Shown here one piece after another: positions 18,001 through 23,806 of a stretch of 57,959 bases of DNA (its first letter is position 1; the number at the start of each line of letters is the position of its first letter). The notes beneath the pieces are model-generated. The model did not search any database, was not told the DNA's origin, and was given only the letters and a program-made list of their open reading frames with translations. Made by a program: the position numbers and the translations under genes. The stretch comes from CAZDQL01 sp964507325 (GTDB lineage: Bacteria > Planctomycetota > UBA1135 > GCA-002686595), in NCBI GenBank assembly GCA_964507325.1, contig CAZDQL010000037.1, forward strand, positions 1 to 57,959, written 5' to 3'.

Positions 18001-18131
18001 GGGTGCCGGTGGGGCGCTGCGCCCTGCACGCGCGGGGGGAGGGGGACGAGCCGGACGATCCGACGTCCTGGCCAAGCGTGTATCAGCTGGAGCTCAGCGC
18101 TGGGGAGGGCGAGGAGATCACCGTCGAGTGA
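15018..18131 (+). CDS. ECF sigma factor fused to membrane helix and extracytoplasmic carboxypeptidase-regulatory-like repeats
   Basis: 1037 aa from GTG 15018; ATG 15024 two codons later is an equally good start. Residues 16-80 are sigma region 2 (AEDVAQETLLVAM, LRRWLASVTRTLARQ). Residues 105-165 are region 4 with the helix-turn-helix LNSREIAERQGVSPAAIRKR. A single membrane helix spans about 206-223 (IAIALILIAIGVVALRA), followed by a Ser/Thr/Pro-rich linker and about 750 residues of beta-rich modules (GAVAGVVVDAQGQPFAGARV, GNRISGVVHRPDGTPFEGAW). The design puts the promoter-recognition domain in the cytoplasm and a sensory or binding region outside, with no separate anti-sigma gene beside it. 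Fusions of this type occur in Planctomycetota; how the sigma part is released or acts in place is not known. Confidence 0.88.
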   Translation: MTMGQGTRSIREEELLAQMGWVQGLARTLLRDPNAAEDVAQETLLVAMERPPREALAGPGLRRWLASVTRTLARQLVRGERRRARRERVVADGRAQARQVVERGAMQQRMGELVMGLDEPYRSTILLRYLDGLNSREIAERQGVSPAAIRKRLSRGIDRLRGRLDEEYEGDRCAWLMALLPLARTPGGVAGSTSVLSGALWMSTQAKIAIALILIAIGVVALRASTTSGTGAGPPDELVGPTPSGSTATPPSPISSTGAQKDGGDRAAAALPDAGSAATRVAGAITLRAQVLGSDDRPLPGARWVAFGEAVEPIETDGEGRIELRLDADAQEQIVEAVATDVHQDGEAWLGFIVRAPGYTTRELFEPLDGPAIRELGTLRLVPVGAVAGVVVDAQGQPFAGARVVAGPPEPYGRDPETLELWGILSGPEWTYTDERGEFALTSLPEGRWCVWVGAPGHFWARSEVLAIDPTTEQPWLELELRELPLGNRISGVVHRPDGTPFEGAWITCADPEEEELDFGEFGYSAADGSFLLPVPTESEWYVRAMDLHWEFGCVTLAERVAAGTAGLVLTLRGPQPLRISVEDEEGEPVTSFSVWITPQGETFPAVLRRIEDVDGLAAVPTPDWPYLVFVRAKGYARLELGPFPPGPDRELACTLERLTHVRGRLLAAGEPVANGRVQLIRSGDPRRVDWLQGFPSRLDGSDLAGVMTGPDGRFELPIKRSGPHVLFAEADGWAAVEHGPLELDRGREERIDVVLTAGGAIEGFVRTPPGMGAAGIVVRFSRGDMRVHEARTDAEGRYRQDGLTPGGWMVRATPNPSAGGPRPMMSAIETREYEVDYAFPWDCEVFEGRTTQLDLDLTGYARAGLRGSLTLDGEPGAGFSACLTAADVPWFTKRLGKEFESLDAQGHFEFDDDREVGEYWLILYSSDDLYFVSRLTLEPGENTFDLARQTTNVTAQIGEGVVGRPLCIVSQLTPDLFAIAPLKGDGAGTYRHERVPVGRCALHARGEGDEPDDPTSWPSVYQLELSAGEGEEITVE

Positions 18132-18165
18132 CCGGCGCTCCCCCTACTCCTCCCCCACCAACTTC
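18108..18165. repeat. Left copy of a ~58-bp imperfect direct repeat flanking the amidohydrolase gene
   Basis: This copy covers the last codons of the sigma-fusion gene (EITVE stop) and a spacer that resembles the 3' end of ligA in reverse. It aligns without gaps to 19616-19673 (offset 1508 bp), with about 50 of 58 positions identical by eye. Confidence 0.75.
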
Positions 18166-18215
18166 TGGGCGATCGACGTCGGGTATAAACGGGATTCCAG
18201 CGTGAGGGCTTTCAC

Positions 18216-19616
18216 ATGGCGAATCTCGACCTTCCCCGCCCCAGGCCGTTCTCGGTGGCCGTGCTCCTGGTGCTGCTCCCCGTGTTCGGCCTGCTCGCTA
18301 GCGGGCAAGAGCCAGGTGATTCCGAGCCGCGCAGACTGCGCACCTTTGGCGGCCCGCCGCCGTGGGCCAGCGAGTCGTGGGCCATGCGGCGGCAGCTGGA
18401 GCAGCCGTGGGCCCTGACCGGCGCCCGCCTCGTCGACGTGCGCAGCGGTGAGATTCGGGAGGGCGTGAACATCGTGGTCGTGGGGGACGTGATCCGCTCG
18501 GTGGGCACCGAGCCCCTCGCTCCCGGAATCGAGGCCGTGGATGTGAGCGGGAAGTACGTGATTCCCGGGATGTTCGATCTCCATGCTCACGTGATGCCGC
18601 GCTCGATCTTCTTCCCCCGAGCGAAGGGGCCGGAGGAGACGCTCGAGATCCTGCTCGATCATGGAATCACGACGATCCGGGCATTGCCTCTGTACGCGGA
18701 ATCGGGGCTGCGATGGGCAGCCCTGGTGAATTCCGGCCAGCTGGCCGGCCCGACGATCGTCACGGCCAGCACGATCTTCGAGCAGCGTGCTCAGCGAACG
18801 TCGCGCGGCTTCGGGGACGCCGCCACCGCCGAGCGCTGGGTGCGCAAGGAAGCGCTGCTCGGCTCGCGGTGGATCAAGGTCTACAACGCCATGGACGAGG
18901 AGTCGCTCCAGGCGATCGTGGAGACCGCGCGCGCTTACGGAATGAAGGTGTGTGGTCACACGGAGGAGGTGCCGCCGCTCGAGGCGGCTCGGCTGGGAAT
19001 CGGCAGCATCGAGCACACGATCAGCATTCCGCTGTCTTGCATGACGGAGGGAACTCGACTGCCGCCGGCCAAGAGCTTGGTGGATAGGGCGGCGATGCGG
19101 TGGGAGGCCGTCGACCGACAGAGGGCGATCGACCTCATGGACAGCCTGGCCGAGTGCGGAGTGGCCTGGGTGCCCACCCTGGTCGTCGCCGAGCGGATGA
19201 GGCTCCTGGGCAAGCACGACGGCGTGGGCCCCCCCGAACAGGCCCTCGAGGAGATGCGGGATTCGCTGGCCAGTGGTCTCAGGACCGCGGCGGAGCTCGC
19301 CGTCTACCTGCACTCCATCGGTGGCCTGGTCGGCACGGGTACGGACTTTCCGATCGACGGAATCGCCCCTGGCGCATCTCTGCATCGAGAGCTCGAGCTG
19401 CTCGTCGACCTGGGGGGGGCGACACCGCTCGAGGCGCTGCAGATCGCGACCCTTCAGTCCGCACGGATCCTGGGATTCGAGGCGATCCTAGGGACCGTGG
19501 AGGTGGGCAACATCGCGGATCTCGTGGTCTTGACCGCCGATCCACTGGCAGACGTCTCCAACGTGCGGCAGATTGAGTTCGTCGTGCACCAAGGTCGTCG
19601 ACGGAAGCCGAGGTAG
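18216..19616 (+). CDS. Secreted amidohydrolase, imidazolonepropionase-like
   Basis: 466 aa with a signal peptide or membrane anchor (hydrophobic residues 13-29). The amidohydrolase (metal-dependent TIM-barrel) signature starts with ALTGARLVDVRSGEI, then VIPGMFDLHAHVM giving the HxH metal pair near residue 121. Other landmarks are WIKVYNAMDEE (a Lys that could be the carbamylated ligand), CGHTEEVPP, GIGSIEHTI, GTGTDFPIDG (the Asp ligand) and the closing GNIADLVVL. Such enzymes act on peptides, imides or other cyclic amides; the substrate is unknown. The gene lies between two copies of a direct repeat that duplicates the sigma-fusion/ligA junction, so it looks like a later insertion. Confidence 0.85.
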   Translation: MANLDLPRPRPFSVAVLLVLLPVFGLLASGQEPGDSEPRRLRTFGGPPPWASESWAMRRQLEQPWALTGARLVDVRSGEIREGVNIVVVGDVIRSVGTEPLAPGIEAVDVSGKYVIPGMFDLHAHVMPRSIFFPRAKGPEETLEILLDHGITTIRALPLYAESGLRWAALVNSGQLAGPTIVTASTIFEQRAQRTSRGFGDAATAERWVRKEALLGSRWIKVYNAMDEESLQAIVETARAYGMKVCGHTEEVPPLEAARLGIGSIEHTISIPLSCMTEGTRLPPAKSLVDRAAMRWEAVDRQRAIDLMDSLAECGVAWVPTLVVAERMRLLGKHDGVGPPEQALEEMRDSLASGLRTAAELAVYLHSIGGLVGTGTDFPIDGIAPGASLHRELELLVDLGGATPLEALQIATLQSARILGFEAILGTVEVGNIADLVVLTADPLADVSNVRQIEFVVHQGRRRKPR

Positions 19617-19673
19617 GCGGGGAGATCACCGTCGAGTGAGCGCTGCTCCCCCTACTCCTCCCCCATCAACTCC
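19616..19673. repeat. Right copy of the ~58-bp imperfect direct repeat
   Basis: It begins at the last base of the amidohydrolase stop codon and includes the last bases of ligA (on the - strand). It still carries the GGAGATCACCGTCGAGTGA end of the sigma-fusion gene, although here that sequence is not attached to that gene. This is a relic of a duplicated junction. Confidence 0.75.
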
Positions 19674-21766
19674 AGGAACGCCTCCTCGAGCAGCACCTCC
19701 ACCCCCGCCTCCTCGGCCTTCTTCGCCTTGCTGCCCGGCTTGCCGCCGACCACCAGGTAGTCCGTCTTCTTGCTCACCGAGCTGGAGACGCGGCCGCCGC
19801 GCTCCTCCACCAGCTTCTTGGCCTCGGCGCGGGTCAGGCCCGAGAGGGTGCCGGTGAAGACCACCACCTTGCCCTCGAGAGCGCCGCCGAGGGAGGCGTC
19901 GGGGGCTTGGGGGCGCACGCGGCCGGGGCCGAGGAGACTCTCGAGCACCGCCTGGCTGCGTTCGTCCTCGAACCAGTCGATCAGCTCCTGGGCGACCTTG
20001 GGGCCGATGCCGTCGATGGCGACCAGCTCCTCCTCGCTCGCCGCGGAGATGGCGTCCAGTCCCCCCAGGTGGGTGGCGAGCAGGCGCGCCGTGGCGGGGC
20101 CGACGTCGGGGATCGCCAGCGCCGCGAGGAAGCGCTCCAGGGAGACCTCGCGCGCGGACTCGATCTCCGCCAAGAGGTTGTCGACGCTCTTCTCCCCCCA
20201 GCGCTCGAGGTCGACGAGCTGCTCCTTGGGTAGACGATCGAGGAGGAAGAGGTCGGCGGGAGAGGTCAAGTAGCCCGCCTCGAAGAGCTGCTCGACCATC
20301 TTCTCGCCCAGCGTGTCGATCTCGAAGCCGCCGCGTCCGGCCATCAAGAGGGTGCGACCCACGAGCTGGGGGCGGCAGCCGTGGAGGTTGGCGCAGCGCA
20401 GGTACTTGCCCTCCTCGACGACCTCTCCCTCACAGGAGGGGCAGCTCGCCGGCGCCTCGGGGACCTCGCGCCAATCCAAGGCGACCCCTGGGCGCACATC
20501 GCCGTCGGAGTCGAGCAGGGATTCGGGGACACGATCCTGCCAATCGCCGGGAGCCGCCCCCTTCGCCGCCGCGGCCACACCGGTGATCTGCGGGATCACG
20601 TCGCCGGCGCGCCGGATGAAGACCCGGTCGCCGACCTTGATCCCGAGTGAAGCCAGGTGGTGGAAGTTGTGCAGGGTGGCGTGGCGCACCGTGACCCCCA
20701 TCACCGCCGCGGGGTCGACGTGGGCGCGGGGGGTCAGGCGACCGTTGGCGCCCACCTGCACCTCGACCGCCCGCAGGGTGGAGACCGCCTCGACCGCGGC
20801 GAACTTGTGGGCGTACTGCCAGCGGGTGGCGCGCGCGGTGGCGCCGAGACGGCCGCGCAGCTCCAGGTCGTCGAGCTTGCAGACCACGCCGTCCACTTCG
20901 AAGGGGAGCTCCTCGCGGCGCTCCTCCATCCGGTCGTGGTAGTCGATGCAGGCCTGCATCCCCAGCGCCTCCTCTCCGTACCCTGAGTCGGGCAGGCCCC
21001 AGGCTCGCAGGGCTGCGAGGAGCTCGCTCCAGGTGGCGAATTCTCCCGCACCTTCGACACGGGGCGCCGAGTAGAGGTGGAACTCGAGGGGATAGCGCGC
21101 CACCTGCGCCGGATCGTTGCGGCGCAGGGCGCCGGCGGTCGCGTTACGCGGGTTGGCGAGCACGGTTCGGCCTTGCGCTTCGCGCTCGGCGTTGAAGCGC
21201 TCGAAGCGTTCGCGTGCGATCAGGACTTCTCCGCGCACTTCCAAGAGCTTCGGCACGGGGCGCTCCCCCTCGGCGAGCCGCAGGGGCACGTTGCGGACGG
21301 TGCGCAGGTTGGCGGTGACGTCCTCCCCCACCCGCCCGTCGCCACGGGTCACGCCGCGCGTCAAGAGGCCCTCTTCGTACAGCAGCGAGGCGCTGACGCC
21401 GTCGAACTTCGGCTCCACCTGCCAGACGAGCTCCTCGCTCTCCTCCAGGCCCAGGAAGCGCTGGATCTTCTCCACGAAGTCCAGCACCTCCTCCTGGCCG
21501 AAGAGACTCTCGATCGAGAGCATCGCCACGGCGTGCTCGACCTTCTCGAAGCCCTGCCCCTCGGGGAGGGGCGCCCCCACGCGGCGCGTCGGGCTGTCGG
21601 CGCGCACAAGCTCGGGGTGGGCCCTCTCCAGGTCGACGAGCTCGCGGTAGAGACGGTCGTACTCCTCGTCGCTGACCTCGGAGACCCCCTCCACGTAGTA
21701 GCGACGGCTGTATTGGTCGAGGAGCCGGACGAGTTCGTCGACGCGGGTGGATGCGGTGTCGGTCAC
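19652..21766 (-). CDS. ligA: NAD-dependent DNA ligase LigA
   Basis: 704 aa with a GTG start at 21766 (VTDTASTRVDELVRLLDQY); longer in-frame upstream sequence is low-complexity and rejected. Domain Ia leads (YYVEGVSEVSDEEYDRLYREL), then the adenylation motif with nucleophilic Lys in EPKFDGVSASLLY, RGDGRVGEDVT, LEVRGEV, a four-Cys zinc finger (CPSC..CANLHGC), helix-hairpin-helix repeats, and a C-terminal BRCT domain (GKVVVFTGTLSGLTRAEAKK). It seals nicks in replication and repair using NAD. Length and domain order are normal. It converges on the amidohydrolase; its 3' end is duplicated to the left (see repeats). Confidence 0.95.
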   Translation of the reverse strand: MTDTASTRVDELVRLLDQYSRRYYVEGVSEVSDEEYDRLYRELVDLERAHPELVRADSPTRRVGAPLPEGQGFEKVEHAVAMLSIESLFGQEEVLDFVEKIQRFLGLEESEELVWQVEPKFDGVSASLLYEEGLLTRGVTRGDGRVGEDVTANLRTVRNVPLRLAEGERPVPKLLEVRGEVLIARERFERFNAEREAQGRTVLANPRNATAGALRRNDPAQVARYPLEFHLYSAPRVEGAGEFATWSELLAALRAWGLPDSGYGEEALGMQACIDYHDRMEERREELPFEVDGVVCKLDDLELRGRLGATARATRWQYAHKFAAVEAVSTLRAVEVQVGANGRLTPRAHVDPAAVMGVTVRHATLHNFHHLASLGIKVGDRVFIRRAGDVIPQITGVAAAAKGAAPGDWQDRVPESLLDSDGDVRPGVALDWREVPEAPASCPSCEGEVVEEGKYLRCANLHGCRPQLVGRTLLMAGRGGFEIDTLGEKMVEQLFEAGYLTSPADLFLLDRLPKEQLVDLERWGEKSVDNLLAEIESAREVSLERFLAALAIPDVGPATARLLATHLGGLDAISAASEEELVAIDGIGPKVAQELIDWFEDERSQAVLESLLGPGRVRPQAPDASLGGALEGKVVVFTGTLSGLTRAEAKKLVEERGGRVSSSVSKKTDYLVVGGKPGSKAKKAEEAGVEVLLEEAFLELMGEE

Positions 21767-21859
21767 GGGCACAGGATACGGACTTCGGGAGCGGGAGCGC
21801 GCGGTGTGCTCGAGGTGGCGCGCTGCTGGCCCCCTCGGATGCCGACCACCTCCGGATCG

Positions 21860-22144
21860 CCCACCCGGTTGCCGGTCGCACTCCGCGGCCGTCCTGCTTG
21901 CCGCTGCCTGTCCAGACGTCCCTCCCCCGCCCCATCGGTGTATGCCCCCTCCTCGTGCCACCCCGCCCGCCATACCTGGGCGGAGCTCCTGCGCTGGGTG
22001 TTCGAGATCGACGTCCTCACCTGCCCGAACTGCGGCTCGCGCCGGCGGCTCGTCGCGTTGATCTCCCATCCCCCGATCGTGCGCAAGATCCGCCGCCACC
22101 TTGGCCTGCCGCGATCGCCACCGCAGATGACGGTCCGACTCTGA
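21860..22144 (+). pseudogene. IS91-family-type transposase, C-terminal remnant (copy 1)
   Basis: The frame ending at 22144 contains WAELLRWVFEIDVLTCPNCG followed by a run with RRLVALISHPPIVRKI and RRHLGLP. This matches the C-terminal zinc-ribbon segment of IS91/IS801-type transposases, which end with a CPxCGxxRRL..I.DP..VRKIL.HLGLP pattern. Upstream sequence is degraded and lacks the catalytic tyrosine domain. A similar but more decayed copy lies near 40.6-40.8 kb. Confidence 0.65.
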
Positions 22145-22177
22145 CGGCAGCCCCGTGTCGCGGCCGTTGTTGAGCGG

Positions 22178-22322
22178 GGTGGCGCGGGCCGAGTGGCTCC
22201 CGCCACCGGCCGCGGCGTGGCGTTCTAGCTCGGGCTACAGGTCGACGGCCCCGCTACGGAGCGAGCCAACCGTGGTCGGAGCTTCTCCTGCCGGCTCCAT
22301 CGGCCTCTGGTAGCGTCGCGGC
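22178..22322. repeat. Dispersed ~145-bp repeat, copy A
   Basis: It starts GGTGGCGCGGGCCGAGTGGC and ends with the promoter-like CTGGTAGCGTCGCGGC just before the GH51 pseudogene ATG. A copy with roughly 80-85% identity by eye occupies 49525-49670, 27 kb away and in the same orientation. It has no coding sense that I can recognise. Confidence 0.8.
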
Positions 22323-23095
22323 ATGAGACTGACCCAGCGGTCGAACTTTCCATGGTCTCGGGCTCGTCACCTTGGAGGGGCTATCCGCGCCGACCACATG
22401 GACCTCGTCAGCGAGCACTTCTTCCGCGGCAGCCAGGCGGGGCTCGCCGCCCACGTGTGGCAGACCCCGAACGCGGTGCGCTCGATCGCCGAAGCCCACC
22501 GTCGCTACCGCGAGGGGTTCGACGTCGTGCGCGGCAAGGACATCCGGATCGCGCTCGACGGGTGCAACTCACGGTACGGCCCACACCTCTACGGTGAGCT
22601 CGGGTCCGCTACTTCCTCAAGAACGTCCTCGGCATCGCCGCGGGCCTGAACGAGTACACGCGCCAGTCCGACCTCTACTTCATGGCGAACTACGCGCAGA
22701 CCGTCAACGTCACCGGCTGCATCAAGATGTCGAAGGTGGAGGCCGCCTTCGCGACCACCGTTCTGGTCCTGAAGCTCTACCGCCACCACTTCGGTGTCCT
22801 CCCCGTCGAGGTCGCGTGCGAGTCCCCGCTGGAGGCGATGACCGCATTCACCGCCGATGACCGCGTGCTCACGGTGTCCGTCGTCAACCCGACGATGAAG
22901 GCGGTGACCCTAACCCTCGAGGGCGTGGCGCTGACCGGCACCGTCCGTCGCATCGCCGGCGACGATCCGATGGCCTACAACGAGCCGGGCGCGGATCCAC
23001 AGGTCGTGATCGAGGAGGAGCCCGTGTCCGGAATCATGGACACGCTCTCGGTCGCCCCGTGCAGTGTGACGCTCTTCGCGCTCGACATTCGTTAG
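22323..23095 (+). pseudogene. Frameshifted, N-truncated GH51 alpha-L-arabinofuranosidase remnant
   Basis: Two frames together read as the C-terminal half of a GH51 arabinofuranosidase. Frame 1 gives VRSIAEAHRRYREGFDVVRG and KDIRIALDGCNSRYGPHLYG; after about 22600 a second frame gives RYFLKNVLGIAAGLNEYTRQ and then, to 23095, SDLYFMANYAQTVNVTGCIK and LVLKLYRHHFGVLPVEV. Intact enzymes have a DEWN-type motif holding the catalytic nucleophile Glu; here it is DGCN, so the residue is lost. The N-terminal half with the acid/base is also missing. Both the frameshift and the active-site loss say the gene is dead. Confidence 0.8.
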
Positions 23096-23103
23096 ACGGC
23101 CGT

Positions 23104-23121
23104 GCCTCGGCCCTCCGAGGC
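23104..23121 (+). terminator. GC hairpin just after the GH51 remnant
   Basis: GCCTCGG (23104-23110), loop CCCT, CCGAGGC (23115-23121): a perfect 7-bp stem 8 bp past the stop codon. No T-tract follows, so it is a candidate terminator only. Confidence 0.45.
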
Positions 23122-23158
23122 CCCCTCCCGCTTCCGGAATGGGCGCATCCGAGGAGAA

Positions 23159-23183
23159 CCACGGACGTGCCCCACGTCCGTGG
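23159..23183. other. Perfect 11-bp hairpin upstream of the respiratory operon
   Basis: CCACGGACGTG (23159-23169), loop CCC, CACGTCCGTGG (23173-23183). It is the strongest perfect palindrome I saw in the intergenic space. It lies about 120 bp before the predicted Rrf2-operon promoter, so it may insulate the operon (terminator) or be a protein-binding site. Confidence 0.55.
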
Positions 23184-23281
23184 CTGGCCGTCATCCCGAC
23201 CGGTTGGCGCGGATGGGGGTCGTGGTCATCCCTCGCCATAGCGCCTCGGGGGCTCCTTGGGTGGTCCCTCGGGCTTTTTCG

Positions 23282-23328
23282 GAAAAGGTGTCCGCTTTTC
23301 TTGATATATCGCCTCGTCTCGCTAGTCT
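23282..23328 (+). promoter_or_regulatory. Predicted promoter and possible operator of the bc-nitrate reductase operon
   Basis: TTGATA (23301-23306) and TAGTCT (23323-23328) form a sigma-70-like promoter with a 16-bp spacer. Just upstream is an inverted repeat GAAAAG-N7-CTTTTC (23282-23287 and 23295-23300), a plausible regulator site touching the -35 box. Transcription would begin only a few bases before the ATG at 23341, so the leader would be very short. The regulator could be the Rrf2 protein encoded by the first gene (inference). Confidence 0.5.
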
Positions 23329-23340
23329 CGACCATGGAGC

Positions 23341-23781
23341 ATGTTCCAGCAGATCACCGAGCTCGGGGTTCGAGGCCTGGCCGTTCTTCTGACGCTGAGG
23401 GGGAATGGCCTGGTCCAATCACGCGAGATCGGGGCGCGGCTGGGGGTGTCTGCGGCCTACGTCACTAAGGCCTTCCAGCCCCTGGCGCGCAACGGCTGGT
23501 TGAGATCGACGCGGGGACGCAAGGGCGGCTGGGAGCTCATTGTCGATCCTCACTCCATCACCCTGGCCGAGATCGTCCTGGCCTTGGAGCCCGACGAGCA
23601 GTGGCGCAAGTGCGTGATGGGGCACACGGTCTGCTCCGACGAGAACGGCTGTCCCTTCCATCAGGTCTGGGGCGATTCGCGAGATCGCTTCGCCGCCGTG
23701 ATGGAGGCGACCACGCTGGCGGACCTCGAATGGTTCGCCCCTCTCGGGTCGGCGGATAGCGGCTCCACCTCCGGGGACTAG
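23341..23781 (+). CDS. Rrf2-family Fe-S cluster transcriptional regulator
   Basis: 146 aa. An N-terminal winged helix-turn-helix (residues 5-65: GLVQSREIGARLGVSAAYVT, then LRSTRGRKGGWELIVDP) is followed by a cysteine segment KCVMGHTVCSDENGCPF with three Cys spaced C-x6-C-x5-C. Rrf2 proteins such as IscR and NsrR bind a 2Fe-2S or 4Fe-4S cluster through three similarly placed Cys and sense iron-sulfur status, nitric oxide or oxygen. As first gene of a nitrate-respiration operon, NO or redox sensing is most plausible, by inference. The next gene follows after 25 bp. Confidence 0.85.
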   Translation: MFQQITELGVRGLAVLLTLRGNGLVQSREIGARLGVSAAYVTKAFQPLARNGWLRSTRGRKGGWELIVDPHSITLAEIVLALEPDEQWRKCVMGHTVCSDENGCPFHQVWGDSRDRFAAVMEATTLADLEWFAPLGSADSGSTSGD

Positions 23782-23806
23782 CCCCCCCCCCTCGTTCCTT
23801 TCCTCG

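Noticed and set aside
21860..22144. Active IS91 element
   Set aside because: Only the C-terminal tail survives; the catalytic domain is absent in both copies in this window.
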